From Saccharothrix sp. NRRL B-16314 (GTDB taxonomy: Bacteria > Actinomycetota > Actinomycetes > Mycobacteriales > Pseudonocardiaceae): a DNA stretch of 64,000 nucleotides. Made by a program: the position numbers and the translations under genes. Numbering within the stretch: the stretch's first letter is position 1; the number at the start of each line of letters is the position of its first letter. The DNA lies in assembly GCF_000716595.1 (NCBI RefSeq), contig NZ_JNXC01000015.1:1-64000 (forward strand), given 5' to 3'. This document shows, piece after piece, positions 17,031-25,970 of this stretch. The notes below the pieces were generated by a model, which was not told where the DNA came from, made no database searches, and saw only the letters and a program-made list of their open reading frames with translations.

Positions 17031-17903
17031 TCATGGCGAGAGATGCTCCAAAAGGAGTGACGTGAGCACCTCGGGGGTCTCCTCCGGCACCCAGTGCGAC
17101 ACGTCCTCCAGCATCTCGAACCGGTACGGGCCGGTGACCCAGTCGCCGGTGGCCAACGCCGCCGTCGACCCGAACGCCACGTCGTCCGTGCCCCACACGT
17201 ACATCGTGGGCACGGACACCTTCCCGGCCTTGCCGCCCGGCCGACCGGCGCGGTACCAGTTCAGGGCGGCGGTCAGCGCGCCCGGCTCGGACAGCCGCCG
17301 CACGTACTCGTCGACCCGGCTCGGCGGCACCCGCCACTCGAACATCTGCCGCAGCGCCGCGCCGTCGTCGGCCAGCATCCGCTTCTCGGTGTTGCTGTTG
17401 CGCCACTCGACCATGTACCCGGACCGCATGTGCTGGTCCTCGTCGGTGCGCAGGGCCTCGGCGAACGCGCCGGGGTGCGGCGTGGACACCACGGCCAGCT
17501 TCCGCAGCCGGTCCGGGTGCTCGGACGCGGTCCACCACGCCACCGCGCCGCCCCAGTCGTGGCCGACCAGGTCGAACCTCGACCAGCCGAACGAGTCCGC
17601 CACCGCCAGCACGTCGCCCACCAGCGCGTCCACGCCGTACTCGGCGGCGCGCTCCGGCCGGGCACCGGGGGAGTAGCCGCGCTGGTCGAACGCCACCGCC
17701 CGGAACCCCTCGCGACCCAGCACCGCCACCTGGTGCTCCCACTCCACGGCCGCCTCGGGGAAGCCGTGCAGCAGCAGCACCGGCCGACCGTCCTCCGGGC
17801 CCGCCGCGATCGCGTCGAAGTCGCCCTCGTCCGTCCGCACGCTGAGATGTCCGATCACCGTGATCTCCAGCTCCCTCCACCGGTCGACCCGCTCGGTGGT
17901 CAT
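17031..17903 (-). CDS. Alpha/beta hydrolase, epoxide hydrolase-like
   Basis: A 290-residue alpha/beta hydrolase. HGFPE supplies the oxyanion region, the nucleophile elbow is G-H-D-W-G-G with an aspartate nucleophile as in epoxide hydrolases and haloalkane dehalogenases, and a late D-V-S-H-W-V-P segment gives the catalytic histidine. The aspartate nucleophile and the W after it favour epoxide hydrolase over esterase. The ATG at 17903 (MTTERV) fits the family start. It is divergent from the CFAS remnant at 18019 and is followed with no gap by the LuxR-type HTH gene. Confidence 0.85.
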   Translation of the reverse strand: MTTERVDRWRELEITVIGHLSVRTDEGDFDAIAAGPEDGRPVLLLHGFPEAAVEWEHQVAVLGREGFRAVAFDQRGYSPGARPERAAEYGVDALVGDVLAVADSFGWSRFDLVGHDWGGAVAWWTASEHPDRLRKLAVVSTPHPGAFAEALRTDEDQHMRSGYMVEWRNSNTEKRMLADDGAALRQMFEWRVPPSRVDEYVRRLSEPGALTAALNWYRAGRPGGKAGKVSVPTMYVWGTDDVAFGSTAALATGDWVTGPYRFEMLEDVSHWVPEETPEVLTSLLLEHLSP

Positions 17904-18018
17904 TCTCGCGCGCCGCCGCTCGCCGGAATCCCGTTGGTCGGGCCGGGGCGCCCGTGGTGACCCTGAACCGGCCGATCGCGCCGACCAGGGATCGACGCAT
18001 GGCGCAGGGGAGTAGCCG

Positions 18019-18534
18019 ATGAGCACGGCCGACCTGCCCCGTCCCGGCCAGGGGAGCCGGCCCGGTCTGCGGAACCCGCCGCGGTCCGCGTTCCGCGCGC
18101 GGAACGCCGAATCCCTGTTCCGCCGCGCCCTGCGCGAGGTCGACGGAGTGCTGGGCTACGCGGGCGTTCGGGCGGGCATCTGGGTGTTGGAGATCGGCGC
18201 CGGCTGGGGCGCGCCGGCCGTCCGGGTGGCCCGCAGTCGCGCGGGTGCACGGTGACCCGGCCGCCGACACCGGCCTCCTCCGCACGCCGCTCGATGCGGT
18301 CGGCGGTGAGTGCTTGCCGCACGACACCGTCCGTCCGCGCGATCGAGGAGGGCATGCGCGACCACTCCTCGCCGAGGGTCACCCGATCGCGTGAATTCGG
18401 CCTCGACTACGCCCGGACCCTCGGCGCTCGGGTTCGACGAGACGTTCCGGCGGAGGTGGAAGTCCCACCTCTACTCCGAAGCGGGGTTCCGGGTGGGCCA
18501 CCAGGGTGTGTGCCAGTTCGCCATGGTGACGTAA
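18019..18534 (+). pseudogene. Decayed cyclopropane-fatty-acid synthase-like methyltransferase
   Basis: Fragments of one methyltransferase appear in order but in different frames. 18019-18255 gives an N-terminal piece with F-R-A-R-N-A-E-S-L-F-R-R-A and the SAM-binding V-L-E-I-G-A-G-W-G-A. About 18340-18430 gives M-R-D-H-S-S-P-R-V-T-R-S-R-E-F-G-L-D-Y-A-R-T-L. About 18433-18534 gives L-G-F-D-E-T-F-R-R-R-W and S-E-A-G-F-R-V-G, with a stop at the expected C-terminus. About 200 residues of the middle are missing and at least one frameshift separates the last two pieces. The order matches CFAS-family proteins of about 420 residues. It looks like a deletion-plus-frameshift pseudogene. Confidence 0.7.
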
Positions 18535-18711
18535 CCGGCAGCCGCCACTCGGCCGAACGGCTCATCCTCCGTCGCGCTCGGGTGCTGTTCCGCCACGCTC
18601 CGTCTTACCGTGGTCGGCTTTTCACCATTCCGGTATCAGGCGCCCTTCCCCGCGCTCTTCACCAATGAGCCGGGATGGCCGGAGGTTGACGAGCGTGAGG
18701 GAGGTCGCCGG

Positions 18712-19404
18712 ATGGTGCAGCACGCATCCGTGCGAGCTGACGTCGAGGACGGCGCGGGCCGCAGCAACGCGGACCTGCCCGGTCGTCCCGGGGTCAGGCT
18801 GGTCGCGGTGGGGGACCCGGAGCGGATCACCGCCCGGTGGCCGGCCGAGGCCGACCTGTCCGAGCTGGTCGACGAGGCGCTGCTGGGTGACCAGCGCGCG
18901 ATCGGCCAGGTGCTGGCGCGCATCCAGCCGCTGGTGCTGCGCTACTGCCGGGCGCGGGTCGGCTCGCGGGAACGCACGCTCGTCTCGGCCGAGGACATCG
19001 CCCAGGAGGTCTGCCTGGCGGTGGTGTCGGCGCTCGGCACGTACCGGTACGAGCCCAGCTCGTTCCTGGCGTTCGTGTACGGCATCGCCGCGCACAAGGT
19101 CGCCGACGCGCGAAGACGCGCGGTGCGCAGCCGGGCCGAGGTCGTGCCCGAGCTGCCCGACACGCCCGCCCTGGAGGACGGGCCGGAGCAGCGGGCCGTG
19201 ACCGGCGAGATGATCGGGCACGTCACCCAGCTGCTGCGGAAGCTGCCCGAGCGGCAGCGCGAGATCCTGGTGCTCAGGATCGCGGTGGGTCTGTCGGCCG
19301 AGGAGACCGCGGCGGCCGTGGGTTCGACCGCCGGTGCGGTGCGCGTCGCGCAGCACCGGGCGCTGGCGAGGATGCGGGAGATGTTCGCCGCTGTGAACGG
19401 CTGA
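18712..19404 (+). CDS. RNA polymerase sigma factor, SigD/ShbA-like (group 4)
   Basis: A 230-residue ECF-type sigma factor. Region 2 spans about residues 55-120, with S-A-E-D-I-A-Q-E-V-C-L (core binding and -10 recognition). Region 4 spans about 165-225, with the GLSAEETAAAVGSTAGAVRVAQHRAL helix-turn-helix. The wording of both regions closely resembles mycobacterial SigD and Streptomyces ShbA, the latter being known to drive expression of the principal sigma factor gene. The ATG at 18712 follows a good GGGAGG site; an upstream in-frame start is less likely. No anti-sigma gene is adjacent. Confidence 0.85.
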   Translation: MVQHASVRADVEDGAGRSNADLPGRPGVRLVAVGDPERITARWPAEADLSELVDEALLGDQRAIGQVLARIQPLVLRYCRARVGSRERTLVSAEDIAQEVCLAVVSALGTYRYEPSSFLAFVYGIAAHKVADARRRAVRSRAEVVPELPDTPALEDGPEQRAVTGEMIGHVTQLLRKLPERQREILVLRIAVGLSAEETAAAVGSTAGAVRVAQHRALARMREMFAAVNG

Positions 19405-19425
19405 CCGGACTGGCATCGTGGGGAG

Positions 19426-20541
19426 ATGGCCGCCACGCCTCCGCCAGTGCCGTCGCCCGAGTCGCACCCCGCGCCGCCCACGCGGTCGGCGGGTCCCGCT
19501 CCCGCTCCGACGCCGAGTTCGCCCGTGTACGACGTGCTGCTGTCCGGCACGGTGTTTTTGGACATCATCTTCACCGGCCTGCCGTGCCCTCCCGCGCCCG
19601 GCACGGAGGTGTGGGCCGAGGGCCTGGGCTCCTGCCCCGGCGGCATCGCCAACCTCGCCGTGGCGCTGCGCCGGCTGGAGCTGAGGACCGCGTTGTCCGC
19701 CGCGTTCGGCGAGGACGCCTACGGCGACTTCTGCTGGGAGGTGCTGGCCGAGCAGGAGGGCGTCGACCTCTCCTACTGCCGGCGGTTCTACGGCTGGCAC
19801 TCGCCGGTCACCGTGTCCATGGCGATGGACCGCGACCGCTCGATGGTGACGCACGGCCACCGGCCGCCCGTGTCGGCCGACGAGATGCTGGACCCGCCGC
19901 CCAAGACCCGCGCGTGCTTCGTGCACGTGGGCGCCGAGGACGAGCGGTGGGTGCTCCGGGCCAAGGAGCAGGGCGCGCTGCTGTTCGCCGACATCGGCTG
20001 GGACCGGACCGGGCTGTGGGCGCCGGACCTGCCGCGCCGGCTGGAGCCGTACGACGTGTTCCTGCCCAACGACGTGGAGGCCCAGCGGTACACGCGGTGC
20101 GACACGCCGGAGCGCGCCGCGGCGGCGTTGGCGGAGCACGTGCCCGTGGTGGTGGTGACGCGCGGTGGCGGTGGAGCGGTGGCGGTCGACTCGGCGACCG
20201 GCGAGGTGGCGGACGTGCCGGGCCTGAACGTGGCGCCGCTCGACTCGACCGGGGCGGGCGACGTGTTCGGGGCAGGGTTCGTGCTCGGCACGCTGGCCGG
20301 GTGGCCGCTGGTGGAGCGGGTGCGGTTCGCGAACCTGTGCGCCGCGTTGTCCGTGCAGCACTTCGGCGGGTCGCTGTCCGCGCCGGGGTGGTTCGACATC
20401 GCCACGTGGTGGCGGACGGTGTCGCGGCGGGCGGACGAAGAGCTGACGGGGTACGCGTTCCTGGAGGACGTCCTGCCCGACCACGCGGGGGTCGAGGTGC
20501 GTCGGGCCAGCGCGACGATCCGGCTGCGCGCCACGCGCTGA
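19426..20541 (+). CDS. PfkB family carbohydrate/nucleoside kinase
   Basis: A 371-residue ribokinase-fold kinase. The N-terminal 30 residues are Pro/Ala/Ser-rich and probably disordered. The fold then shows G-G-I-A-N-L-A-V-A-L near 73-82 and the PfkB signature D-S-T-G-A-G-D-V-F-G-A-G-F near 267-279, with the catalytic Asp in G-A-G-D. Members phosphorylate sugars or nucleosides with ATP, and the substrate is not evident. It begins 21 bp after the sigma-factor stop and could be co-transcribed with it. Confidence 0.88.
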   Translation: MAATPPPVPSPESHPAPPTRSAGPAPAPTPSSPVYDVLLSGTVFLDIIFTGLPCPPAPGTEVWAEGLGSCPGGIANLAVALRRLELRTALSAAFGEDAYGDFCWEVLAEQEGVDLSYCRRFYGWHSPVTVSMAMDRDRSMVTHGHRPPVSADEMLDPPPKTRACFVHVGAEDERWVLRAKEQGALLFADIGWDRTGLWAPDLPRRLEPYDVFLPNDVEAQRYTRCDTPERAAAALAEHVPVVVVTRGGGGAVAVDSATGEVADVPGLNVAPLDSTGAGDVFGAGFVLGTLAGWPLVERVRFANLCAALSVQHFGGSLSAPGWFDIATWWRTVSRRADEELTGYAFLEDVLPDHAGVEVRRASATIRLRATR

Positions 20542-20768
20542 GGGCACCCCGGCCGGCGTGAGGCTGATCACCTCCCCGTGCCTGGCGGACGCCTCCGATC
20601 GGCCCGCCGGGGTTTGACCACGCGCTTCTGCGGGCAGGAGTAACTTCGACAGCGGTCGTCGGTGATCACCCCGCAAACTTCTGCCCGTCGTCGGGCAACC
20701 CGCGGTGGTCGTCGTGCGACTTAGTCAGTGGGGGCTTCCCGCGGTGCTCGGAAGGGGTTGCTGGTTCA

Positions 20769-22883
20769 GTGTTCGCCGCGCGCGCGACAGGTCTGATCAA
20801 GTTGATGGGGTTGTGCCTGATGGCGGGGGTGCTCGTCGCGGCGATGCTGTTCCCGGTCGTCGGCGGTCTCGGGCTGGCGTCCAACCGGGCCGCGGACACG
20901 GTGGACCAGACCTCCGGTGAGTTGACCAAGGCCGAGCTGCCCCTGGTGACCACCGTGCTGGACATGAACGGCCAGCCGATCGCCTACCTCTACGACCAGT
21001 ACCGCATCCCGGTCCCGTCCGAGGCCATCTCGGACACCATGAAGGCCGCGATCATCGCGGTCGAGGACAAGCGGTTCTTCGAGCACAAGGGCGTCGACTG
21101 GCAGGGCATCGCCCGCGCCGCCGCCAAGGCCGGTGTGGACGGTGAGACGACGCAGGGCGCCTCGACGCTCACCCAGCAGTACGTGAAGAACTACCTCGCG
21201 TTCGTCGTGGGCAAGGGTTCCGAAGAGGCGTACGAGAAGGCGACCGAGGCGACGATCGGCCGCAAGATCAGCGAAGCGCGCATCGCCACCCAGCTCGAGC
21301 AGAAGATGACGAAGGACGAGATCCTCACCGCGTACCTCAACGTCGTCCCGTTCGGCAACGGCGCGTACGGCGTCGGCGCGGCGGCCCGCACCTACTTCGA
21401 CACCACCCCGGACAAGCTGACCGTGCCGCAGGCCGCGATGCTCGCCGGCCTGGTGAACGAGCCCAGCCGGCTCAACCCTGGCTCCGACGTGGACGCCGCG
21501 ATCAAGCGCCGCAACACGGTTCTCGACCGGATGCGCGACAACGGCGCGTTCGGACCGGACGCGAAGGTCGCCGAGGAGAAGGCCGCCGAGTACAAGGCGG
21601 CGGACATCGGCGTCGTCCCCGACCTCAAGCTGCTGCCCAACGGCTGCGTCGGCGCGGGCGACGGCCCGGTCTACGGCTTCTTCTGCCGCTACCTGATCGA
21701 CTACCTGGACAAGGCCGGCCTGTCGACCGACGAGCTGTTGCGCGGCGGCTACACGATCAGCACCACCATGGACCCCGTCGCGACGCGCGCCGCGAAGGAG
21801 GCCGCCGAGTCGCAGGTGCCCAAGACCCAGCCCGGCATCGCCAACGCGATGGCCGTCGTGCAGCCGGGTCCGGACAAGCACCGGGTGCGGGCGCTGGCCG
21901 CGAACCGCGACTTCGGCAACAACGCCGACGCGGGGCAGAGCGCCTACTCGATCCCGGCCGAGGTGACCAAGTTCGGCGCGGGCTCGATCTACAAGGTGTT
22001 CACCGCCGCCTCGGCGCTGGAGCGGGGCATCACGGGCATCGACAAGCAGATCGACGTGCCGAAGACGTACACGTCGCGGGTCTACAAGAACGGCAGCAAG
22101 TCGTACACGGTCAAGAACGCCGGCGACTACAAGGAAAAGATGACGTTGACCGAGGCGTTGGCGCAGTCGCCGAACACCGCGTTCATCATCCTGGAGGAGA
22201 AGGCCGGCCTGGACAACGTGGTCGACATGGCCTACCGGCTCGGCCTGCGCGAGTCGATGCAGGGCGTCAACGGCGAGGGCAACCCGCTCAAGCCGGACGG
22301 CTCCAACGGCCCGTCCCAGGGTGACACCTACAAGCGGGACAACAGCGGTTCGTTCACCCTCGGCGCCGGTCCGACCAGCGTGCTGGAGCTGGCGAACGTC
22401 TCGGCCACGATCATGAGCGGCGGCAAGTGGTGCCCGCCGACCCCGGTGGAGAAGGTCGTGGACCGCAACGGGCAGCCCGTGCAGCTGAAGGAAGCGGCGT
22501 GCGACCAGGCCGTCGCGCCCGAGGTGGCGAACGCGTTGGCCACCGGAATGAGCGCCGACACCAAGCCCGGCGGCACGGCCGCGGGTGCGGCGGCCGGCTG
22601 GAACCGGCCGATGATCGGCAAGACCGGGACGACCGAGAACCACCACTCGGTGGCCTTCATCGGCGCCACCCCGCAGTTCGGTGGCGCGGTGATGACGTTC
22701 ACCGATGGAGCGCAGCCGCAGGTGATCTGCAACGGCACCCCGCCGAGGCTCTGCGGCAACAACGACCGCGGCGGTGTTTTCGGTGGTCAGGTGGCTGCGC
22801 CGACCTGGTTCAGGGCCATGCAGGTGATCCACCAGGGCACCGAGCCGGCACCGCTGCCGCCGGTGGATCCGCGCTACCGGTAA
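20769..22883 (+). CDS. Bifunctional class A penicillin-binding protein (paralogue)
   Basis: A 704-residue peptidoglycan glycosyltransferase/transpeptidase with an N-terminal membrane helix (about 10-35). The GT51 motif V-E-D-K-R-F-F-E-H-K-G-V-D-W is near residue 98. The transpeptidase motifs are SIYK near 414, SPN near 467 and KTG near 618. The start is GTG behind AAGGGG. It is a close paralogue of the 11780-13915 protein: the two align from end to end, including the membrane anchor. In the 227 bp before the gene I see no second gene. Confidence 0.93.
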   Translation: MFAARATGLIKLMGLCLMAGVLVAAMLFPVVGGLGLASNRAADTVDQTSGELTKAELPLVTTVLDMNGQPIAYLYDQYRIPVPSEAISDTMKAAIIAVEDKRFFEHKGVDWQGIARAAAKAGVDGETTQGASTLTQQYVKNYLAFVVGKGSEEAYEKATEATIGRKISEARIATQLEQKMTKDEILTAYLNVVPFGNGAYGVGAAARTYFDTTPDKLTVPQAAMLAGLVNEPSRLNPGSDVDAAIKRRNTVLDRMRDNGAFGPDAKVAEEKAAEYKAADIGVVPDLKLLPNGCVGAGDGPVYGFFCRYLIDYLDKAGLSTDELLRGGYTISTTMDPVATRAAKEAAESQVPKTQPGIANAMAVVQPGPDKHRVRALAANRDFGNNADAGQSAYSIPAEVTKFGAGSIYKVFTAASALERGITGIDKQIDVPKTYTSRVYKNGSKSYTVKNAGDYKEKMTLTEALAQSPNTAFIILEEKAGLDNVVDMAYRLGLRESMQGVNGEGNPLKPDGSNGPSQGDTYKRDNSGSFTLGAGPTSVLELANVSATIMSGGKWCPPTPVEKVVDRNGQPVQLKEAACDQAVAPEVANALATGMSADTKPGGTAAGAAAGWNRPMIGKTGTTENHHSVAFIGATPQFGGAVMTFTDGAQPQVICNGTPPRLCGNNDRGGVFGGQVAAPTWFRAMQVIHQGTEPAPLPPVDPRYR

Positions 22884-23190
22884 CCCGGTTGCGGACGCTG
22901 TTCCGTCACGCCTTACGTCACCCCTGACCAGGCCTTTTATAACGGCCCAACGCGGAACTGATGAGGATCCGAACACGTAGAGTGACTTTCCGTGGCCCTG
23001 CTCACCAAAAGGGCCAGCAATCCCGCTGAGGGTTGCCCATTCCTGTCACATCGGGTTACGGTCTCGGCCGCATGTCACGGTTCGGTCACCAAAGGGACAC
23101 GGCGTCGCTCCCCGAAAGCGGCGCCACCTGGATCCCCCGCCAGGCGTTCCTTTGACCGGCCCGTGCTCCCCGATGCAGGAAGGCAGCACC
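22884..23190. promoter_or_regulatory. Upstream region of the M23 endopeptidase gene
   Basis: This 307-bp gap holds no gene I can support. It contains paired CTGTCACATCGGGTTACGGT and TGTCACGGTTCGGTCACC stretches that look like a promoter region with repeated TGTCAC half-sites (about 23046-23095). I looked for a c-di-AMP (ydaO-type) riboswitch, often found before actinobacterial lytic enzymes, and did not find its conserved segments. Confidence 0.35.
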
Positions 23191-24186
23191 TTGTCACGGC
23201 ACTCGAAGATCAGTGGTCGACGCGCGTTCACAGCGCCCCGCAACACCCTCCGGGACCGCTCCCACAGGGCCGAGGGCGGCCGGAAGCCCATCAGCGGCAG
23301 GGTCGCGGCCGTCGTGGTCGCGGCCGGCGCCCTCGCCAGTGGTGTGGGCGCAGCCGGTCCCCTCGGCGGTGGGGACGCTCCGATCATCCCGCTGGCCGCC
23401 AGTGAAGACCTGATCGCGGCGCTCGCCGCCACCTCGGGCCCCACGGCGCCCGGCGTCAAGACGGTGCACGCCGTCCAGCCCGCGTTCGAGGCCGCGAAGC
23501 TCGTGCGGTCCGAAGGGCTCATCGTCCGGCAGTGCATCGACCAGGCGATCAAGCACGCGTCGAACGGCTACACCGTGCGGCAGGCCGAGCTGAAGAAGCA
23601 GCAGGAGGCCCAGGCCGCCGAGCAGGCGCGCGTCGCCGCGGAGCAGGCCAGGGTCGCGGCCGAGCAGGCCGCGCAGCAGGAGGCCGAGCGCGTGGCGGCC
23701 GAGCAGGCCGCGCAGGCCGAGCAGGCCGCACAGGAGGCGGCCCAGCAGGCGGCACCGCAGCGGGAGACCCGCGTCGCCGCCCAGCAGCCCGCGAGCCGCG
23801 CGTCGGTCGTCAAGCCGGCCGAGGGCACGTTCACCTCGGGCTACGGCGCCCGCTGGGGCACGACGCACTACGGCGTCGACATCGCGAACGCCATCGGCAC
23901 GCCGATCCTGTCCGTGATGGACGGCGTCGTGGTCGAGTCCGGCCCCGCGTCCGGTTTCGGCCTGTGGGTGCGCGTGCAGCACAACGACGGCACCATCACG
24001 ATCTACGGCCACGTGAACGAGACCCTGGTGTCCGCGGGTCAGCACGTGCAGGCCGGTCAGCAGATCGCCACCATGGGCAACCGCGGCCAGTCCACCGGTC
24101 CCCACCTGCACTTCGAGGTGTGGATCAACGGCTCGCAGAAGATCGACCCGGTCGGCTGGCTGGGCGCGCGGGGCATCTCGCTCTGA
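23191..24186 (+). CDS. Secreted M23 (LytM-type) endopeptidase with coiled coil
   Basis: A 331-residue exported peptidoglycan endopeptidase. A long basic N-terminus leads to a hydrophobic signal/anchor (about 36-58). Residues 130-195 form an Ala/Glu/Gln-rich coiled coil built from repeated E-Q-A-R-V-A-A units. The M23 domain (about 205-325) has zinc ligands His226, Asp230 and His307 and catalytic histidines near 274 and 305. The TTG start at 23191 is chosen because AGGAAGG lies at the proper distance. The hairpin at 24273-24312 ends the unit. Confidence 0.9.
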   Translation: MSRHSKISGRRAFTAPRNTLRDRSHRAEGGRKPISGRVAAVVVAAGALASGVGAAGPLGGGDAPIIPLAASEDLIAALAATSGPTAPGVKTVHAVQPAFEAAKLVRSEGLIVRQCIDQAIKHASNGYTVRQAELKKQQEAQAAEQARVAAEQARVAAEQAAQQEAERVAAEQAAQAEQAAQEAAQQAAPQRETRVAAQQPASRASVVKPAEGTFTSGYGARWGTTHYGVDIANAIGTPILSVMDGVVVESGPASGFGLWVRVQHNDGTITIYGHVNETLVSAGQHVQAGQQIATMGNRGQSTGPHLHFEVWINGSQKIDPVGWLGARGISL

Positions 24187-24272
24187 TCCCCCTGCTCTGA
24201 ATTCTTCTGTTCTGATTTCTGTCTGACCCTTGCTTCGCCCCCATGCGCCGAGTCCGCATCGGGCTCGCGAGA

Positions 24273-24312
24273 CGTTCTGCCCCGCCGGTACCCCGACCGG
24301 TGGGGCAGAACG
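24273..24312 (+). terminator. Strong GC-rich hairpin after the M23 gene
   Basis: Perfect 11-bp arms (CGTTCTGCCCC / GGGGCAGAACG) enclose a second inner stem (CCGGT / ACCGG). No T-run follows, as is common in actinomycetes. Its position after the M23 gene and before the next operator fits a transcription terminator. Confidence 0.65.
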
Positions 24313-24353
24313 CTGTTCGGGGTCGGTCGGGCGCCCACTGGTGGCTGCGGACA

Positions 24354-24369
24354 TACCGACTGGTCGGTA
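24354..24369. promoter_or_regulatory. Candidate TetR operator (perfect 7-2-7 palindrome)
   Basis: TACCGAC-TG-GTCGGTA is a perfect palindrome about 40 bp before the LLM oxidoreductase start. The TetR gene is the second gene of that operon, so autoregulation of the pair is likely. TACCGAC...GTCGGTA-type sites are common TetR-family operators. Confidence 0.7.
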
Positions 24370-24410
24370 CCTGAGGTACGGTGGCGGTCCGAGCGTTCAG
24401 GGAGGCGATC

Positions 24411-25361
24411 GTGGGTCGTTGGGGAATCACCTTGCCGTTGACCGGTGTGCCGGTGCTCGACCACCGCGCGCTGGTGGCCGAGCTGGCCGACCTCGGCTAC
24501 ACGGACGTGTGGTCGGCGGAGACCGCGGGCACCGACGCCTTCACACCGCTGGCCCTGGCCGCCCAGTGGTCCGACCGCGTCCGCCTGGGCACCGCCATCG
24601 CCCCCGTCTACACGCGCGGGCCGGCGACGCTGGCCATGACGGCCGCCACGCTGGCCGAGGTGTCCGGCGGTCGGTTCGTGCTGGGCATCGGGTCGTCGTC
24701 CCCCGTGATCGTGCAGCGGTGGAACTCGGTGCCGTTCGAGGAGCCCTTCAAGCGCACCCGCGACACGCTGCGGTTCCTCAAGGCGGCGTTGGCGGGCGAG
24801 AAGGTGACCGAGGAGTACGAGACGTTCTCGGTGCGCGGCTTCAAGCTGGAGCGCACGCCCGAGCACCGGGTGCCGATCATGCTGGCCGCGCTGCGCCCCG
24901 GGATGCTCCGGCTCGCCGGGCGTGAGGCCGACGGCGCCATCACCAACTGGCTCGGCGCGGACGACGTGCCCAAGGTGCGCGCCGAGATGGGCGGCGGCGA
25001 GCTGGCCGCACGGATCTTCGTGTGCCCGACCGAGGACGTCGACGCCGCGCGCGCGTTGGGCCGGATGCTCATCAGCACCTACCTCACCGTGCCCGCCTAC
25101 GCGGCGTTCCACGACTGGCTGGGGCGCGGCGAGGCGCTGCGCCCGATGCACGAGGCGTGGGCGGCCGGTGACCGGCGCGGCGCGGGCGCGCTCATCCCGG
25201 ACGAGGTCGTGGACGCCCTGGTCGTGCACGGCAGCGTGGACGAGTGCCGGGCGCGGGTGGCGAAGTACGCGTCCAACGGCGTGGACACGCCCGTCATCGC
25301 GCTGCTGCCCACCGGCGCGGACCAGCTCGACCTGGCCCGCGCGCTGGCGCCGGGGGCCTGA
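24411..25361 (+). CDS. LLM class F420-dependent oxidoreductase
   Basis: A 316-residue luciferase-like (TIM-barrel) protein of the actinobacterial F420-dependent group. Family features include the opening G-R-W-G-I-T-L-P-L, the D-V-W-S-A-E strand, V-R-L-G-T-A-I-A-P-V-Y-T-R-G-P and G-R-F-V-L-G-I-G-S-S-S for cofactor binding. The GTG at 24411 follows GGGAGG with ideal spacing and is preferred to the in-frame GTG at 24381. It is the first gene of a two-gene operon; the TetR gene starts 2 bp after its stop. The substrate is unknown. Confidence 0.88.
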   Translation: MGRWGITLPLTGVPVLDHRALVAELADLGYTDVWSAETAGTDAFTPLALAAQWSDRVRLGTAIAPVYTRGPATLAMTAATLAEVSGGRFVLGIGSSSPVIVQRWNSVPFEEPFKRTRDTLRFLKAALAGEKVTEEYETFSVRGFKLERTPEHRVPIMLAALRPGMLRLAGREADGAITNWLGADDVPKVRAEMGGGELAARIFVCPTEDVDAARALGRMLISTYLTVPAYAAFHDWLGRGEALRPMHEAWAAGDRRGAGALIPDEVVDALVVHGSVDECRARVAKYASNGVDTPVIALLPTGADQLDLARALAPGA

Positions 25362-25363
25362 CG

Positions 25364-25960
25364 GTGGCGCGGCGGACCGGGGCGACGTCCGAGCGGATCG
25401 TGGGCGCGGCCGTGCGGTTGTTCGCCGCCAAGGGGTTCGACGCGACGACGGTGCAGGAGGTGGTCGACGCGGCCTCGGTCACCAAGGGCGCGCTCTACCA
25501 CTACTTCGAGTCCAAGGACGACCTGCTGTTCGAGATCTACCGGTCGCTGATCGGCCGGCAGATGGCCGACCTCGACCAGATCGTGTCGGAACGGCTCGAC
25601 GCGGCCACCACCGTGCGGCGGATCCTGGTCAGCCTGGTCGAGACGACCGCGGAGAGCGTGGACGAGACGGCGGTGTTCGTGCGCGAGATGCACCGGCTGG
25701 ACGCGGACCGGATGGCGAGCTTCCGGTCCGAGCGGCGGCGCTACCACGAGACGTTCCGGGCGGTGGTCGAGCAGGCGCAGGAGGCGGGCGAGTTCAGCTC
25801 CGCCGTGGCGGCCGAGACCACCGTGCTCATCGCCCTGGGCGTGGTCAACCAGCTGCCGACCTGGTACCGGCCGGACGGGCCCAAGTCGCCCGCCCGGCTC
25901 GGCACCGAGATCGCCGACTTCGTCCTCGCCGGCCTCAGGCCGGAAGCGCCCGGTCGGTGA
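25364..25960 (+). CDS. TetR/AcrR family transcriptional regulator
   Basis: A 198-residue TetR protein. The helix-turn-helix reads R-I-V-G-A-A-V-R-L-F-A-A-K-G-F-D, then V-V-D-A-A-S-V-T-K-G-A-L-Y-H-Y-F-E-S-K-D-D-L, a textbook TetR recognition region. The C-terminal half resembles KstR2-like ligand domains with a tetracyclin-repressor-type dimer helix. It starts with GTG 2 bp after the oxidoreductase stop, so both genes form one operon, probably repressed through the palindrome at 24354-24369. Confidence 0.9.
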   Translation: MARRTGATSERIVGAAVRLFAAKGFDATTVQEVVDAASVTKGALYHYFESKDDLLFEIYRSLIGRQMADLDQIVSERLDAATTVRRILVSLVETTAESVDETAVFVREMHRLDADRMASFRSERRRYHETFRAVVEQAQEAGEFSSAVAAETTVLIALGVVNQLPTWYRPDGPKSPARLGTEIADFVLAGLRPEAPGR

Positions 25961-25970
25961 GGACGACGGG

